The notes under the pieces: model-generated
The model's input: only the letters and a program-made list of their open reading frames with translations
What the model was told of the DNA's origin: nothing
Database searches by the model: none
Part shown: positions 45,583 to 57,763 of the stretch, one piece after another
Position numbering within the stretch: position 1 is the first letter of the stretch
Layout of the letters: each line of letters starts with the position of its first letter
Source of the DNA: Prostheceraeus crozeri
Taxonomy: Eukaryota > Platyhelminthes > Polycladida > Euryleptidae
NCBI GenBank assembly: GCA_907163375.1
Contig: CAJQUW010006840.1
Location: 110,417-174,416 of the forward strand
DNA: 64,000 nt
Reading direction: 5' to 3'
Made by a program: the position numbers and the translations under genes

Positions 45583-46372
45583 TTGGACTGGATAGAAAAA
45601 GGCATAAATATTAATGGCCTGAATTTGAGTCACTTGCGATCTGCTGACGACATCGTTGTTTTCTCAGAAAATATGGAAGATCTCCAAAGAATGGTAAATG
45701 AGTTAGCACTTGCCAGTAAACAAAGAGGACTACGAATAAATGTAGACAAAACGAGAATCATGAAAAACAACAGTGCTATCTCGAAACCGGTGAGTGTCGA
45801 CAACGTGCCTTATATGTTTACCTTGGTCACTTAGTAAGCTTCAGCAGCAACATCGCTAAGGAAATCAATAGATGGAATATCAGAATATCAGAATATCAGA
45901 ACGTATATTTTTCCGAAGAAAACACGTTAGGTGATGTATCCAAGCCGGGCAAGCACTTAATCGTGCAAAATATATATTCAAGAGTGACATACCACTGTGT
46001 CTGAAGAGACAAACATTCAATCAGTGCATTCTCCCTATGTTGACATGAAGTTTGAAGAACAACGAAGGTAGTACATAGAAATAAACTTCAAGTTACCCAA
46101 AGAGCAATGTTGAAGATTACAAGACGAGATAAAAAGAAGAACACATGGATTAGACAACAGACAGGAGCAAGTGACGTCCTGGAGACCGCAGCAAAATTGA
46201 AATGGAGCTGGGCTGGACATGTGGCAAGAAGACAAGATGAGCGTTGGACAAAATCGGTAACGGAATGGTATCCGAGGGACTGTAAAAGAAGAAGAGGACG
46301 ACAGAGAACGCGGTGGGAAGACAGTCTAACTAAAGTGGCAGGAAAAACAGGGATGCGAGAAACACAAAACTC
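45568..46372 (+). pseudogene. RTE-type LINE remnant, 3' part
   Basis: The first piece (45,583-45,834) carries the reverse-transcriptase block LSHLRSADDIVVFSENMEDL, with S in place of the usual F/Y before ADD, then GLRINVDKTRIM. A shifted frame then gives YLGHLVSFSSNIAKEINR. A later frame (from about 46,107) gives AMLKITRRDKKKNTWIRQQ, KWSWAGHVARRQDERW and RRRGRQRTRWEDSL, the usual tail of RTE-like pol. It is 5'-truncated and has several frameshifts. It ends close to a CT microsatellite (46,373-46,390), as RTE copies often do. It differs clearly from the LINE at 33.3 kb, so it is another family. Confidence 0.85.
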
Positions 46373-48540
46373 TCTCTCTCTCTCTCTGTCTCTCTTCACT
46401 CTGTCCTCCTCTCTCTCTCCCCTCATGCAGCTTCTTTTTTTCTTCTACCTCGTTCAACTCTGTCGTTACAGGGCTCTGAAGTGCATCGAGATAACACCCT
46501 CCTCAATCTTTTATTTGCCATGCAACATCTTTAATGTGTGAATCTTTCCAGTAGCATTCTTTGTTCAAACTCGCTGGTCTTCGTGCTAAAGATGGCTATT
46601 CAAAATTTTACGTTACAGTTTCTCAAAGATTTTTGAGACTTCGCAGTTAATTAAAAATTTTAGAACCCCTTTACGTTTACTATCTAAATTATCAAATTCA
46701 TTGAAAAGTTTCTTACTTGGATAAGATAGTTTGTGCATGAGATGCAACATCCATACGTTATCTATATGAAATGTGGAAGATTTTCTTCTAAAAGTGACCA
46801 TAACTGGAAAATAGTGTTCTACGCGTCTAAGTAGCTTAAATGCGATTAAAGAAAACAATGCTCGAATTTCTCTGATAATTATGAGAAGAAACAAACATTG
46901 CCAATAATGTCTACTTGATGTGTATAGCCTATTTGACGATCATAATTTTATTTATGGACTCATAAAAAGAAAGCACTGCACTCACATCGAAAATTGTGGC
47001 GCTTCGTTGAATATTATCACTAGAGCTAGGATTTCATGCTTTTGCATATTTTAGCATATTTCCAAGCTAAAAGCATATTAGGCATAATTGCTAACCTTAC
47101 TGTTTTAACAGAGACGTTTTTTGGAATTAAAGCTAAATGCAATTGATAAAAACAACGAAGTAAACGCGAAACTATTTTCATAATGCTCTAAATGCCATTT
47201 TTATCACATTTCTATCATCATCACATCGAATAGCAAGTGCATGATCAACCTCTATTCGTTTCTTCGATGAAGTGACTGTGAAATTTAACTTCTTCCCATG
47301 AACTACTCGTAATTCTCAGACAACCAATGAGGTAATTGTTCGCAGGTATTGTTTACCATGAACCTCTAGCAAAGGGTTCCATATGGATAAATTCTGGTTT
47401 TCATCGTCTTTGTCAAATCTGTGCCGCCATAGAAGGAAGCAGCTGTCTCCACTTGAAATTTGCACCAGTCACTTCTTCATCAGTGGAACGTAGTTTCAGC
47501 ATGCATGTATCGTGATCTACCTGCCATTCGACGAAAATCTTTCACAGAAGAACCTTGATCAAACACCCACTCGTCAACATTGACTGTTTATTGTGTGATT
47601 GTGTCTGATTGATTTTCTATTACATCTTCGTCGTTTAATCATTTTTCATATTTTGGGTTCCAAAATCCTGTAGCTGGATTAAATCGATATGTATTTAGAT
47701 TTGAATGCTTAGTTAATTATTGCACCATTGTAGTTTTCATTTACACAAATACATAAAGAAATACAGCATATCTTTAGCATATTTTGAAAAATTATAAAGC
47801 ATATTTCGCTGAAATTGAAAAGCAAATAATCCGAGTTCTAGTTATCACCCAAAATGCTTGCGAAAAGGGGCAAAATTCGGAACTTCGAGAAACGTACTTT
47901 TCAATAAAAGTCGAAAATTTGACTCTCCAAATTGTCTTTGAGCCTGATAGCCCAAAGACAGTGGAAGATGCGAAGACTGCAAACTCTGTGAAATGTAGAA
48001 GTGTAGGTATCTACATGTAGGCACGATGAGTACAAAAATATCTATGATAGCTTCTATCTTCTGATGTCCGATACATAAATTGTCCGATATTTTCCTTGAA
48101 GACAAATAAGTAATTTCCTTATTAGTTGTTTGAGCAAGGGGCAACTTTGTCTAACACTGTTACTGCCCCTAACACGATCGCAAGTAGGCCTGCCGTGATC
48201 AGATCGCAGCGCACTGGTATCTTGGACAATGGATTTGTTCTTGCTGATAAGAGCAATGCATTTCTATTTCACCATTTACTGAATTGCAATTGTCTGAACA
48301 TACGGGAAGCACTTTATTGAAATCGTGTCTTTGTTTACTCGCCGCAGGTTCGTCAGCTCTTCAATTTGTCAGTACCCATGTTCGTTATTCCTTTCTGACT
48401 AATTATGAACCAAATCAATAAAGCATCAGCAACAAAGTCGCACGTGCAAGCACACCTTCAGATAAACCAGTCAAAATAAATTAATTTTAATAATAATGAA
48501 ATTAATAATTTTCTGATAATTGCTATAAAAAATTAATAAA
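46373..48540. other. stretch with AGCATATTT-rich repeat remnant
   Basis: Around 47,035-47,090 and 47,762-47,810 the word GCATATTT recurs (TTGCATATTTTAGCATATTT and TTAGCATATTTTG). This suggests subterminal repeats of a decayed DNA element of about 0.8 kb. On the minus strand between them is a short protein-like stretch (STDEEVTGANFKWRQLLPS). Ends were not found. Outside this I see nothing. Confidence 0.35.
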
Positions 48541-48559
48541 TAATTACTCGCATCTAAAA

Positions 48560-48880
48560 ATGCTTTGCATTTTGTTAGAAAATGTTTGCAAAAGGCAGAC
48601 ATTATTTGTTATTGCAGGCCTGCTTACTGAGGCAATTTACCATAGTGTGTTTAAAGTGATATTTTGTGAACTCCCGTAAAAATTTCAGTAAATTGCTAAT
48701 TGCAAATCTCAAATTTACCCAGGCAAGTCTGCAACTATAGATAGGAAGTTGTGTCGATGCTGAGAGATGTGAACTAGGCCTGATGATGATTCGTCATGCT
48801 GGATGAAATGGCAGCTATTCAGGTCTGTATCCATTTTTAAACCGAGGATGCAACTCAAAATTTAATTATTCTTTTTGCAT
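48560..48880. repeat. foldback repeat family, single inverted unit
   Basis: One unit of the 28.3-kb/50.4-kb family in the inverted orientation (AATTGCTAATTGCAAATCTC, then GGATGAAATGGCAGCTATTC, then AGGATGCAACTCAAAATTTA). Confidence 0.8.
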
Positions 48881-49060
48881 TATTTTCCACACTTGCCCCA
48901 TGTAGTCTGCATGCAAGCTTTGCATCTTGATTAAAAACGAAAATCCATTCATGAATATTGTATATTATTTTTGTCAACCAAAATTTTGTTAAGCTATATC
49001 TTGGTTTTTAACTTCCGGAAGAAGGACTTCTTTCTTCTAGAAAGATTTGACAATTACACG

Positions 49061-49062
<2 letters not shown>

Positions 49063-49146
<84 letters not shown>
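49063..49146. repeat. (CT)n microsatellite, about 42 units
   Basis: Uninterrupted CT dinucleotides. The 62-codon Ser/Leu open frame across it is an artefact of the repeat. Confidence 0.98.
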
Positions 49147-49149
<3 letters not shown>

Positions 49150-50160
49150 GTGGCGATAGAGAGTCATCATCATTATTATTCATGTCTGTATATCCACATG
49201 TTTATCATATTGACTGATACCATTCCTGATCCTGATGATAAGAGTCGACGAAAGGCCTCATGAAAATAGATGAATCAACAGAATGCTGATTTCTCATCCT
49301 TGTGTCGCATTATCACAGAAAGCCGTATAGAAGCTGTAAGCATTTTCCGAACACTGACGAATGGCGTAAGGAGCACGGATTTCAGGGAGTGTGATTTTGT
49401 TAAACATCTATGTCTTTCATGACGAAGCGTTTTTTCGGAAGTGGAAGTGATTTTTGCTTGTTTCAAAAGATATCACTCAATTAAGTGACTAGTACTAGTA
49501 ATTGCAAGTTATGATTACTGCATTATACAAAATGTTTTCTTGATCATCCAATAGCATTTCACTTCATCCTCAAAGGCATCAAACTTAATGACCAGTGCAG
49601 CTTTATTCGATAGCTTGCATGAAAGTTGATTTCACTCCTTAAATATTGAAACTGAACATTTTTCATGCTTTTTGATCTTCAACTGTGTACCTGCTCTCCG
49701 TCGGAAGTCTATCATGGACGTGCTCTGATGCAGATCAAAGCCTGAAGTGTTTCTTCGCATTTAATAATACAATCATCACATCAAGCACTTTGAACCTTGT
49801 AAGATGAAATTAAACCCTTTTGCATATTGCTTGCTGCATCTAAATAATGTCAAGTTTTTTCATGGAACATTTTGTTTTGTAGATAACCATCAACGTGCGA
49901 TTATTCAAATCCAACAATTTCAATATTTGCTCTCGCATCCGCTTAAGTGAAATCACCATTCTTCAGATTTTACTCTTTGAATTTCATTCACCACGCTGAA
50001 ACCCTAAAATTAGCGGAAGTCTTGTAAAGGCATTGTATTTCTAACTGTTGCTAGTCTCACAACGGCATTTTTAGTAGGCCTACCACGTCAAAACTGTGTC
50101 AAAACGCCACATCTGACAACCATGTCTGTATCATTCAAATCGAACCATCTTAAGCTATTT
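49147..50160. other. stretch without recognisable features
   Basis: No coding or repeat structure recognised. Confidence 0.4.
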
Positions 50161-50164
50161 GTCA

Positions 50165-50365
50165 GAAAATCGTGTCCCTGCGATTGCTGATTGTGACTTA
50201 CAGATCGCCTCATCGAAAGAATATCGAACAATGCTATCACTGCTTCGGAATGTCTACACGGCTTGTCAAGACGAGTCGCGAGCCGATGCATTTTCGGAAT
50301 TTTCAACCCGAGCTGAGCCACACATTGTTGTAACCGAACCGAGTCGACAAGCGCAGAAATCCTAA
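50165..50365 (+). CDS. possible terminal exon of an unknown host gene
   Basis: A plausible 3' splice site (CTATTTGTCAG) precedes an open frame reading NRVPAIADCDLQIASSKEY, then RTMLSLLRNVYTACQDESRA and DAFSEFSTRAEPHIVVTEPS, and stops at 50,363-50,365. The mix of charged and hydrophobic residues and the GC-richer codons stand out from the AT-rich surroundings, so this looks like genuine protein. No domain or family is recognised. No upstream exon could be linked to it. A 101-codon minus-strand frame over the same bases looks less like protein. Confidence 0.35.
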   Translation, partial: ENRVPAIADCDLQIASSKEYRTMLSLLRNVYTACQDESRADAFSEFSTRAEPHIVVTEPSRQAQKS

Positions 50366-50429
50366 GTAAAACATGACCAAAATTCAGTGTCATAGTGTCT
50401 GACCTGCAAGTAGTGTATTTGCGAATGAT

Positions 50430-51545
50430 GAACTACAGAACATTTCTTGCACATGGATTTAAATGCGTATATCATCAATGTATTGAGATTTGCAATCACC
50501 ATGTTAGTGAGATTTTGACGGGTATTCATTAAATATCATTTTAGACACACTACTGGCAAATCGCATAAGTAAGTGCGCTTGCAATTATGAATAAATGCTG
50601 CTTTTTGCAAACACAATGTAGATAGAATAAATAAATATTGAGTCTCATCCTCAGATGAAAATGGAAACAGACCTGAACAGCTGCATTTGATCAGGAATTA
50701 TCAGGAATCATCTGAAGGCCTATAATTTACATCTTTCAACATCCACACAACTCCCTATTTGAAGTTGCAGCCATTCCCGGGTAGATATGAGATTTGCAAT
50801 CACCATGTTAGTGAAAATTCGACGGGCATTCCCTAAATATCACTTTAAACACAGTACTGGCAAATCGCCTCAGTTGGTGCGCCTGCAATAGCTAATAAAT
50901 GCTACTTTTTGTAAGCACAATGTAGATAGAATAATCAATAATTAGATATTGAGTTGCACCCTCATTCAAAAATGGGAGCAGACCTGCATAGTTGCCATCT
51001 CATCCAATATCAGGAATCATCAGCAATTTTTAAAGCATCTCAATAGAACTTAATTATTCTATTTGCGATTGTAATTGCAAAAAGCAGCATTTATTAACTA
51101 TTGCAGGCGCACTAACTTAGGCGATTCGCCAGTACTGTGCTTAAAGTGATATTTAGTGAATGGCCGTCAAAATTTCACTAACTTGCTACTTGCAAATCTC
51201 GAATCTACCCGGTCATGGCTGCAACTTTAAACAAAGAGTTGTGTCGATGTTGAGAAATGTGAGGCCCGCAGATGTTTCCTGACATTGGATGAAATGGCAA
51301 CTATTCAGTTACCATGAGTGTGTTCAAAGTGATATTTTGTGAATGCCCGGAAAAATTTCACTATAACTTCCTCATTGCAAATCTCAAATTTACCTAGGAA
51401 TGTCTGTAGCTATAAATAGGGAGTTGTATTGATATTAAGGTAAGCTGGGCCTCCTGGTGATTCCTGATATCGGATCAAACGGCAGCTGTTCAGGTCTGTT
51501 TCCATTTTTCAACTGAGGATGTAACTCGATATTTAATTATTCTTT
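50430..51545. repeat. foldback repeat array, copy 2
   Basis: Two forward units (from about 50,490 and about 50,765) share GAGATTTGCAATCACCATG and TAAATATCACTTTAAACAC. A turn-around near 51,030 (AAAGCATCTCAATAG) is followed by inverted units up to 51,545. Same design as 28,267-29,015, larger. No coding sequence. Confidence 0.8.
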
Positions 51546-52677
51546 ACATCATCATTTTGTTGTTGTGGAAAAGTTAGTTTACTGCACCGTTATATTTGCC
51601 GTTGATGGTCTTGGTTGAAGTTAGCATTACGATCATTTGATTTTTGTAGGAGGTAGGAAATACTTTTTTTCAGGCAAATGTCCGCCATTTTTGGAATCAT
51701 GCACTTTCAAGGCTACCGGTATTGTTGAGACTACTTAAATCAGCACAAATTAACTACAAATGATCTAAAATGCTTGAATTTTTAAATTGAACGATAAAAA
51801 TGTAATTGAAGAAGTAAGACTGATGAACATTTTTTAAACAAATCAGCGATGTTTTATCTTTTTCCTGACAAGTAAGCATGTAAAATACAATTGTGGAAGT
51901 TTGACATTTTTGCGAGTTGAAAAGTATAAAAATGAGCAAGCACACAGACTGTCAATGAGCCCACCAGCCTGCCGAATTTTCCGACCGATGATCCTGAAAC
52001 TTCCTATTTATCTCTCACTCATCACTTAGTCATAAATTTTCCAATACACAGGCGATTTCCATAGAGCTTTAAAGCTCCCTGTGGTTTCAGTCCATGCTTT
52101 TCATATTCGATACACTAGGCCCTACTTGGTGTTGCTCAACCACCAGGACGCCGGCACGACTTTAGGGCAGGTGTTGCATCGATCTAAAGGAGGGCACTTT
52201 TGGGGTATTATATTCCATCCTTTTACCCCGATACTGCTTCATGTTTTGATAGGTCTAAATTAGGTTTTGTATAGTCCTATCCAAAGATCTGACAACTTTC
52301 GATTGATAACTATTCCATGCTCATCGGACATCAGCTATTACCGGCATGCATGAGTACAGGTGCGTAAATCAAATGAGTTCTAGCCTAAGCATAGCCTATC
52401 AAAACTTAATTCTGTAAAGTAACTGCACCACAAATTAATAAATTAATGTATGTGACAACTTTTTAGTGCAATACAAATATAAAGACCGATTCTATTCAAA
52501 TAAATATTATGTTTAGCGACACCTTTTCCTTTACCTTGAAAATGGCATGCAATATTATCCAGTGGATAATGCAAGATGCTGCATTGCTTTTTCAGTATAC
52601 CAATATATCAAGGGTCTTTACAATTTCAACTATGAAACTTGTTCTAAAACAATTGCAACTCTTAAACAATTATAGAG
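51546..52677. other. stretch without recognisable features
   Basis: No coding signal. GTCAATGAGCCCACCAGCC near 51,953 resembles GCCAATGAGTCCACCCGGCC near 54,612, hinting at a further dispersed repeat. Confidence 0.4.
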
Positions 52678-52685
52678 GTTTTGAA

Positions 52686-53590
52686 TAGGGTTAAAACGAT
52701 AGTGAAATTTTCATTATCGATATTATCGATATTTCAAAATTCTTTATCGATACTATCGATATTTCTATTGATATTAATATCGACATTTATGACGATATCA
52801 ATATCGACAATAATATTCATATTGATAATGATCTTGATGATGATATCGATGCAACATAACGCTATCTATTCACTATCTGTAAATCGATTAAAGATCAAAA
52901 AATTGTGAGTATCGATATGAACATTGGCATCAAGATATTAATTATGATAGCTATATCCGTATATTTATCATTTAGCCTATGCAAAATCAACATGTACAGG
53001 TACACCTATATATCGATGACGTTCGTATACAATTTTCGATCAGACATCAGCTAAGTTCTAATGTCGAAAATGATAAATTTGATTAGTCTAACTGAAAGTA
53101 TGATCGGTAAGTATGAAGAAACTGAAGGCAAATGATAAGTCTTGTAATGATTAAACATCATGTCAAGTTATAGATTTTGTTAGCTATCACGAATGCAATA
53201 TATCATGAATGATATAAGTCAACTCTGATATAAGTCATTTGACACCAATTTCAAGATTTATCAAGATCGATAGCATTGTTAGAAATATTACCGATGTCAT
53301 CATCGGTGATGATATTGACATTCACATCGTTATTGTTATCGATATAATTATCGATATTTGTATAGATAAAATTATCGATATTTGTATCGATATTATCATC
53401 GATATTATCATCGATATTATTATCGATATCATTATCGATATTGTTATCGATATTGTTATCGATATTGTTATCGATATTTTTATCGATATTTTTATCGGTA
53501 TTATTTTTAGAAATATCGATATCATTGGTATCGGAAAAATACCGATAATATCGATATTATCGTATCGGTATCGATATCGTTTTAACCCTA
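52686..53590. mobile_element. hAT-type non-autonomous element filled with ATCGAT arrays, 905 bp
   Basis: Ends TAGGGTTAAAACGATA and TATCGTTTTAACCCTA are perfect inverted repeats. The 8-bp target duplication GTTTTGAA is perfect (52,678-52,685 and 53,591-53,598). Both flanks of the interior consist of tandem 12-mers of the TATCGATATTGT/ATTATC type (52,715-52,860 and 53,280-53,560), giving Ile/Asp-repeat open frames on both strands that are not genes. CTAGGGNTNNAACGATA-type ends are known in hAT elements. Confidence 0.9.
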
Positions 53591-55270
53591 GTTTTGAATG
53601 AATATTGTGGTGGATCAGGAAAAACAACATAAATTAAAAAATTTGCAATTATTAGATTGCTTGCGTGTGTGCATGCATAGGAAAATCTGCAAAAGCAATT
53701 GAAATCTCAAAACATCATGATATGAAGAGGCTCCCATAGAGCACATACTTAGGCATTTCTAGACATCAGTACAGGAAAATGCTATTTGGCTAGAGAAAAA
53801 CAATAATGCAGTAAAATACATTTTTACGAAAAAAAATTGAAAATTTTGATAATTTTAACTTAAAATCGCTCTTATACATGGCAAGAAGAATTCTAAGGTA
53901 GGAGTTCTAAGTGAGCCATATGTCAATGACTATTATGCTTGAAAAAGATCATGGAACTTCTAAAATATGCTACAAAACTCCACACTGTTTCAAGATCCCA
54001 CTTTGGATCTTGGTAGGCTACATAGTAAAATTTGAAATATTTGCAAAATTACAAAATTAGCTTTCAAAAAATTTACGCACAAGAGTAGCATAGGCCCATA
54101 CATGTAAAATCATGTCGACTTTATCACAATAGACTTAGTTAATCGAAAGCTTGGAATATTGTAACTTGTCAAACACATTCCGAAAACATCCGTTACTAAT
54201 TTGCAACATCACGTCAGCGCATCACTTGCAGCGATTGTAGAAAGCAGATTGTTCAACAAGACAAAATAGTTTGCACGCTACATCAAATGATTCTATGATT
54301 TTGTTTGATGACAATTTTGTTATCAGTTCACATTAAAGTATCGAATCTATCTTTATAATTTACTAATATACGTAAAGTTTATGTACACCATATAACTACA
54401 TCTCCGGGACGGTAATTTGTGACCCACAGCACGCTTCAACGAAAGGTTGATTAAATAATATTTTTCGGTAATTCATGAGGAAGACACACATGCTACACCT
54501 GGTTCAGGGCAGGTGCAAAACCCTTGCCGCCGTCCCTGTACCTACCTATAAGTTACATTCCCTGAAATTATCGTTGATGTAGGACGTAGTTTTTGAGAAA
54601 AATACAGGGCAGCCAATGAGTCCACCCGGCCAATGATCCCGACTTTCCAATAATTGGCTCCGTGGCGTAACAGTGTATTTATTTACTGCAACATGTATTT
54701 GATATCTAAGGAAGTAAATAAATGTTATAGATAAGGTTACTTTTTTTAAAACAGGGTGATAATGTCACAAATATCCTGCCGTTGAAAGAGCAAAATTATT
54801 CATAATGAAGACAATGATCATAATTATTTTTTAATTAAGCAAATGGGTCTTAACATTATTCAGATTCATGTAAGAAATGAGACACAAATTTAGTGAGAAC
54901 AATCACGTGCCTTCGAAAATTGAATTAATCTATATTCCACATTTGCCTAAATATAAATGAATTCTAAATGCATTATCATAACAACTCAACTCAATTTTGC
55001 ACGGTGATTTCTATTGACGGTAGAATGTAGTTTGTTAGTTGATAATTATTTGGACAAGATCAAGTCATATCTTTACAGATCCATCTAGTCGGTTGGAAAA
55101 AAGCTAGATTGATATACATTAATGTACATCAACTGTGATTTGCTATACATGCAAGTTAGCAAGCTTGAAATTTCATCCAAGAAGCAAACTAAAATATCAA
55201 CTTTTCTACAAAGACTGAAAACATCGTCACACAGATACAAAAAACAAGAAGACATAAGAATCAAAAATAA
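53591..55270. other. stretch with a decayed relative of the CATAGAG element
   Basis: Around 54,770-54,960 the sequence resembles the interior of the CATAGAG family (for example ATTCAGATTCATGTAAGAAATGA compared with 60,803). Nothing else is recognised. Confidence 0.35.
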
Positions 55271-55446
55271 AGATTTCACGATAACATGGCTTGGGCATTC
55301 GAGTACAGGCTGATGTCCAGTCGACCAAAAATTTCAACTTTACTCTGCAGGAGAGACTTTTGTTGCTGCAGAGAAGAAGAGCTGCTTTTGCATATGAAGT
55401 TATGCAGCAGGCGCTTCTATGTAGTTGTACTGATCGTAGACCGAAT

Positions 55447-56192
55447 TAGTCCGGGAGCTATCGCGAAGTTGTGCAGGGAACTAGGTAGTACATAAAACCT
55501 TCACATAGCATAGTGTACCTCTAACCTACTGCAAAACTTCGCGTCTGCCGGATCAGATCATTTGCTTTTCAGAAATAGAGAGGATAACACAATCCTATGT
55601 ATTTCCAGTGGTAAAATTGTGACATTTAAGGTGTTGACTCCATTTTTTCGAATTTTTGCTCATAAAAGTTACACAAATTGGTATTTTGTTGAACTGGTTA
55701 TTATAGAAATCATCTACAGATCATGATCTTTCAAATGAGTTATCATTCAGTGACAGTATGAAGTAAAGTGTACAAGCAGACACTTTTCGTTGGTGTAACT
55801 GCAAATTTTACCATAGAAATTTCAGGAAAATTCTCGATATACTTTAACGAAAAGTGTCTGTTTGTACACTTTACTTCATACTCTGTCACTGAATGATAAC
55901 TCATTTGAAAGATCATGATCTGTAGATGATTTCTATAATAACCAGTTCAACAAAATACCAATTTGTGTAACTTTTATGAGCAAAAATTCGAAAAAATGGA
56001 GTCAACACCTTAAATGTCACAATTTTACCACTGGAAATACATAGGATTGTGTTATCCTCTCCATTTCTGAAAAGCAAATGATCTGATCCGGCAGACGCAA
56101 AGTTTTGCAGTAGGTTAGAGGTGCACTATGCTATGTGAAGGTTTTATGTACTACCTAGTTCCCTGCACAAGTTCACGCTAGCTCCCGGACTA
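55447..56192. mobile_element. 746-bp palindromic transposon, 3-bp target duplication
   Basis: Two arms of about 344 bp (55,447-55,790 and 55,848-56,192), nearly identical and inverted, around a loop of about 57 bases. Ends TAGTCCGGGAGCTA and TAGCTCCCGGACTA. AAT flanks both sides (55,444-55,446 and 56,193-56,195), and the host on both sides is the same reverse-transcriptase region, so a 3-bp duplication is well supported. No coding capacity. Superfamily open; 3-bp duplications occur in PIF/Harbinger and some other groups. Confidence 0.9.
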
Positions 56193-56927
56193 AATCCTCC
56201 GTATCTCAATGGAAGTCGAGCTTGAAGCCAAACTGAATTAGTGGTCTCGATCGCCATAGATTCTTCCATACAACATCGAATGTTATCGTCGAAACGTTGG
56301 AAAATATTCGACATCAGCGAAGGAGGAGTCATTCTGCTGATGAACCATCTTATAAAACCCGCTGCATTACCGCAAAAGAGCAAGTTCCACTTGTGGATTT
56401 CGTAAATTTGGCAATTCCCTCAAAAGCATGTCTGCCTTGTCTATCTGCTTCCTAATAAAGTCAACACAAAAGTCTTCGCTGCCGATAGGAGATCCTAAAA
56501 TTTGAAAATAAGGCTGGTTGGATTTCACATTTGCGAAACCATCTAATGCATCCGGCTATTAAGTTCGCATTTTTCAATGTTTAACTCCAAACCAGTTGTC
56601 TCTGAAATTGATGTCAGCGTATGAATGATATCCTGAACTTCCTTTGTATTCCCACACAACATGCCGTCAACCGAGCATTAGTCATGAAACTTCAAATTGT
56701 TCGCTGCCTCAATCTACTCTATCACTTCTTGTAGTACTAAAGAGAAGAGAAATGGCCCTAACGGGTCTCCCTGCTGTACACCGGTCATTGAAAGCAACGC
56801 TCCCATTGGGTGAAAAAGATGTGGATGTCTTCCATAGCAGTATGAAATCCAGGGGCATAATTCTAGAAAATGCTTCTCACAGAGGTCCATAATGCTTTCT
56901 GTCTAGCTATAGAGACACAGTTGAAGG

Positions 56928-57763
56928 CATAGAGTAGGGACATATAGGTAGTGTCGACTCAAAAAAATATCTGTATACAGTGAAAATTTTTGTATCAAAA
57001 TATTCAGTTTTTTGCGGAGATCACGTTCCCGTGGTCCAAAAAGTTATTTGAGCACTTTTGAAAAAAGTCAAAATTTGCCAATTTATATACTACCGAAATG
57101 ACTCTCCTATATAAGTAGTATGAAAGAAGTTAGATATCAAAAGGAATGAACATTTGCTAATAAGCATCCAAGAAGCGGAAATCAAGCTGATTATCAAGGG
57201 AATTTCAGGAATGGCATTATAATGGAAGTCTTCATGAAAAAGTCTCGATATTTATTCGTGCTTTCTTGGCTGAAATTTCAAGTTTTTCATTCAATTTTCA
57301 CCGGCATGATTTTATAATTCACTAAATTCATGCTTCATTTCTTGAATCTGAATTGTGATGCGGAACCATTTACATCTTTCAAAGTTAAATGAAGTCATTG
57401 TCTTTGACTATGTTATTTTGATGTGCCATATGTCGGGTTGCCTGTGATATGATCACGCTAAACTCTTGAGGTTGACCATGAAAGTAATAGGAACACATCG
57501 AATTGCTAATTTAGCAAACATTAAATCTCCAAGACTGTCATGACACAGAGGATCTGTAGAATACCATAATTCTCTCTGCGTCACAATCATGATCACTCAT
57601 TCCGCTGTAATTTCTTCTAAACTGCAAAAATTTGCATATCTCACATTTGGTGACAATACCACCTGTATCTCCCTTGAGTTCATTTAATAAAATCGAAAGT
57701 GTATACACATTGGGGATTTAATAAAAGCGGAGTTACCACTCTACCTAATATACCTACTCTATG
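56928..57763. mobile_element. CATAGAG-family transposon, copy A (836 bp)
   Basis: Ends CATAGAGTAGGGACATATAG and TATACCTACTCTATG are inverted repeats. The 8-bp duplication GTTGAAGG is perfect (56,920-56,927 and 57,764-57,771), inside the fossil reverse transcriptase. No transposase. An 8-bp duplication with CA ends fits P or hAT superfamilies. It carries the uninterrupted version of the sites that are occupied by two other elements in copy B. Confidence 0.92.

Noticed and set aside
48971-49159. 62-codon Ser/Leu frame
   Set aside because: Product of the CT microsatellite.
53239-53630. Ile/Asp- and Ile/Ser-repeat open frames on both strands (about 100-120 codons)
   Set aside because: They are the translation of the ATCGAT dodecamer arrays in the hAT-type element, open on both strands by composition.
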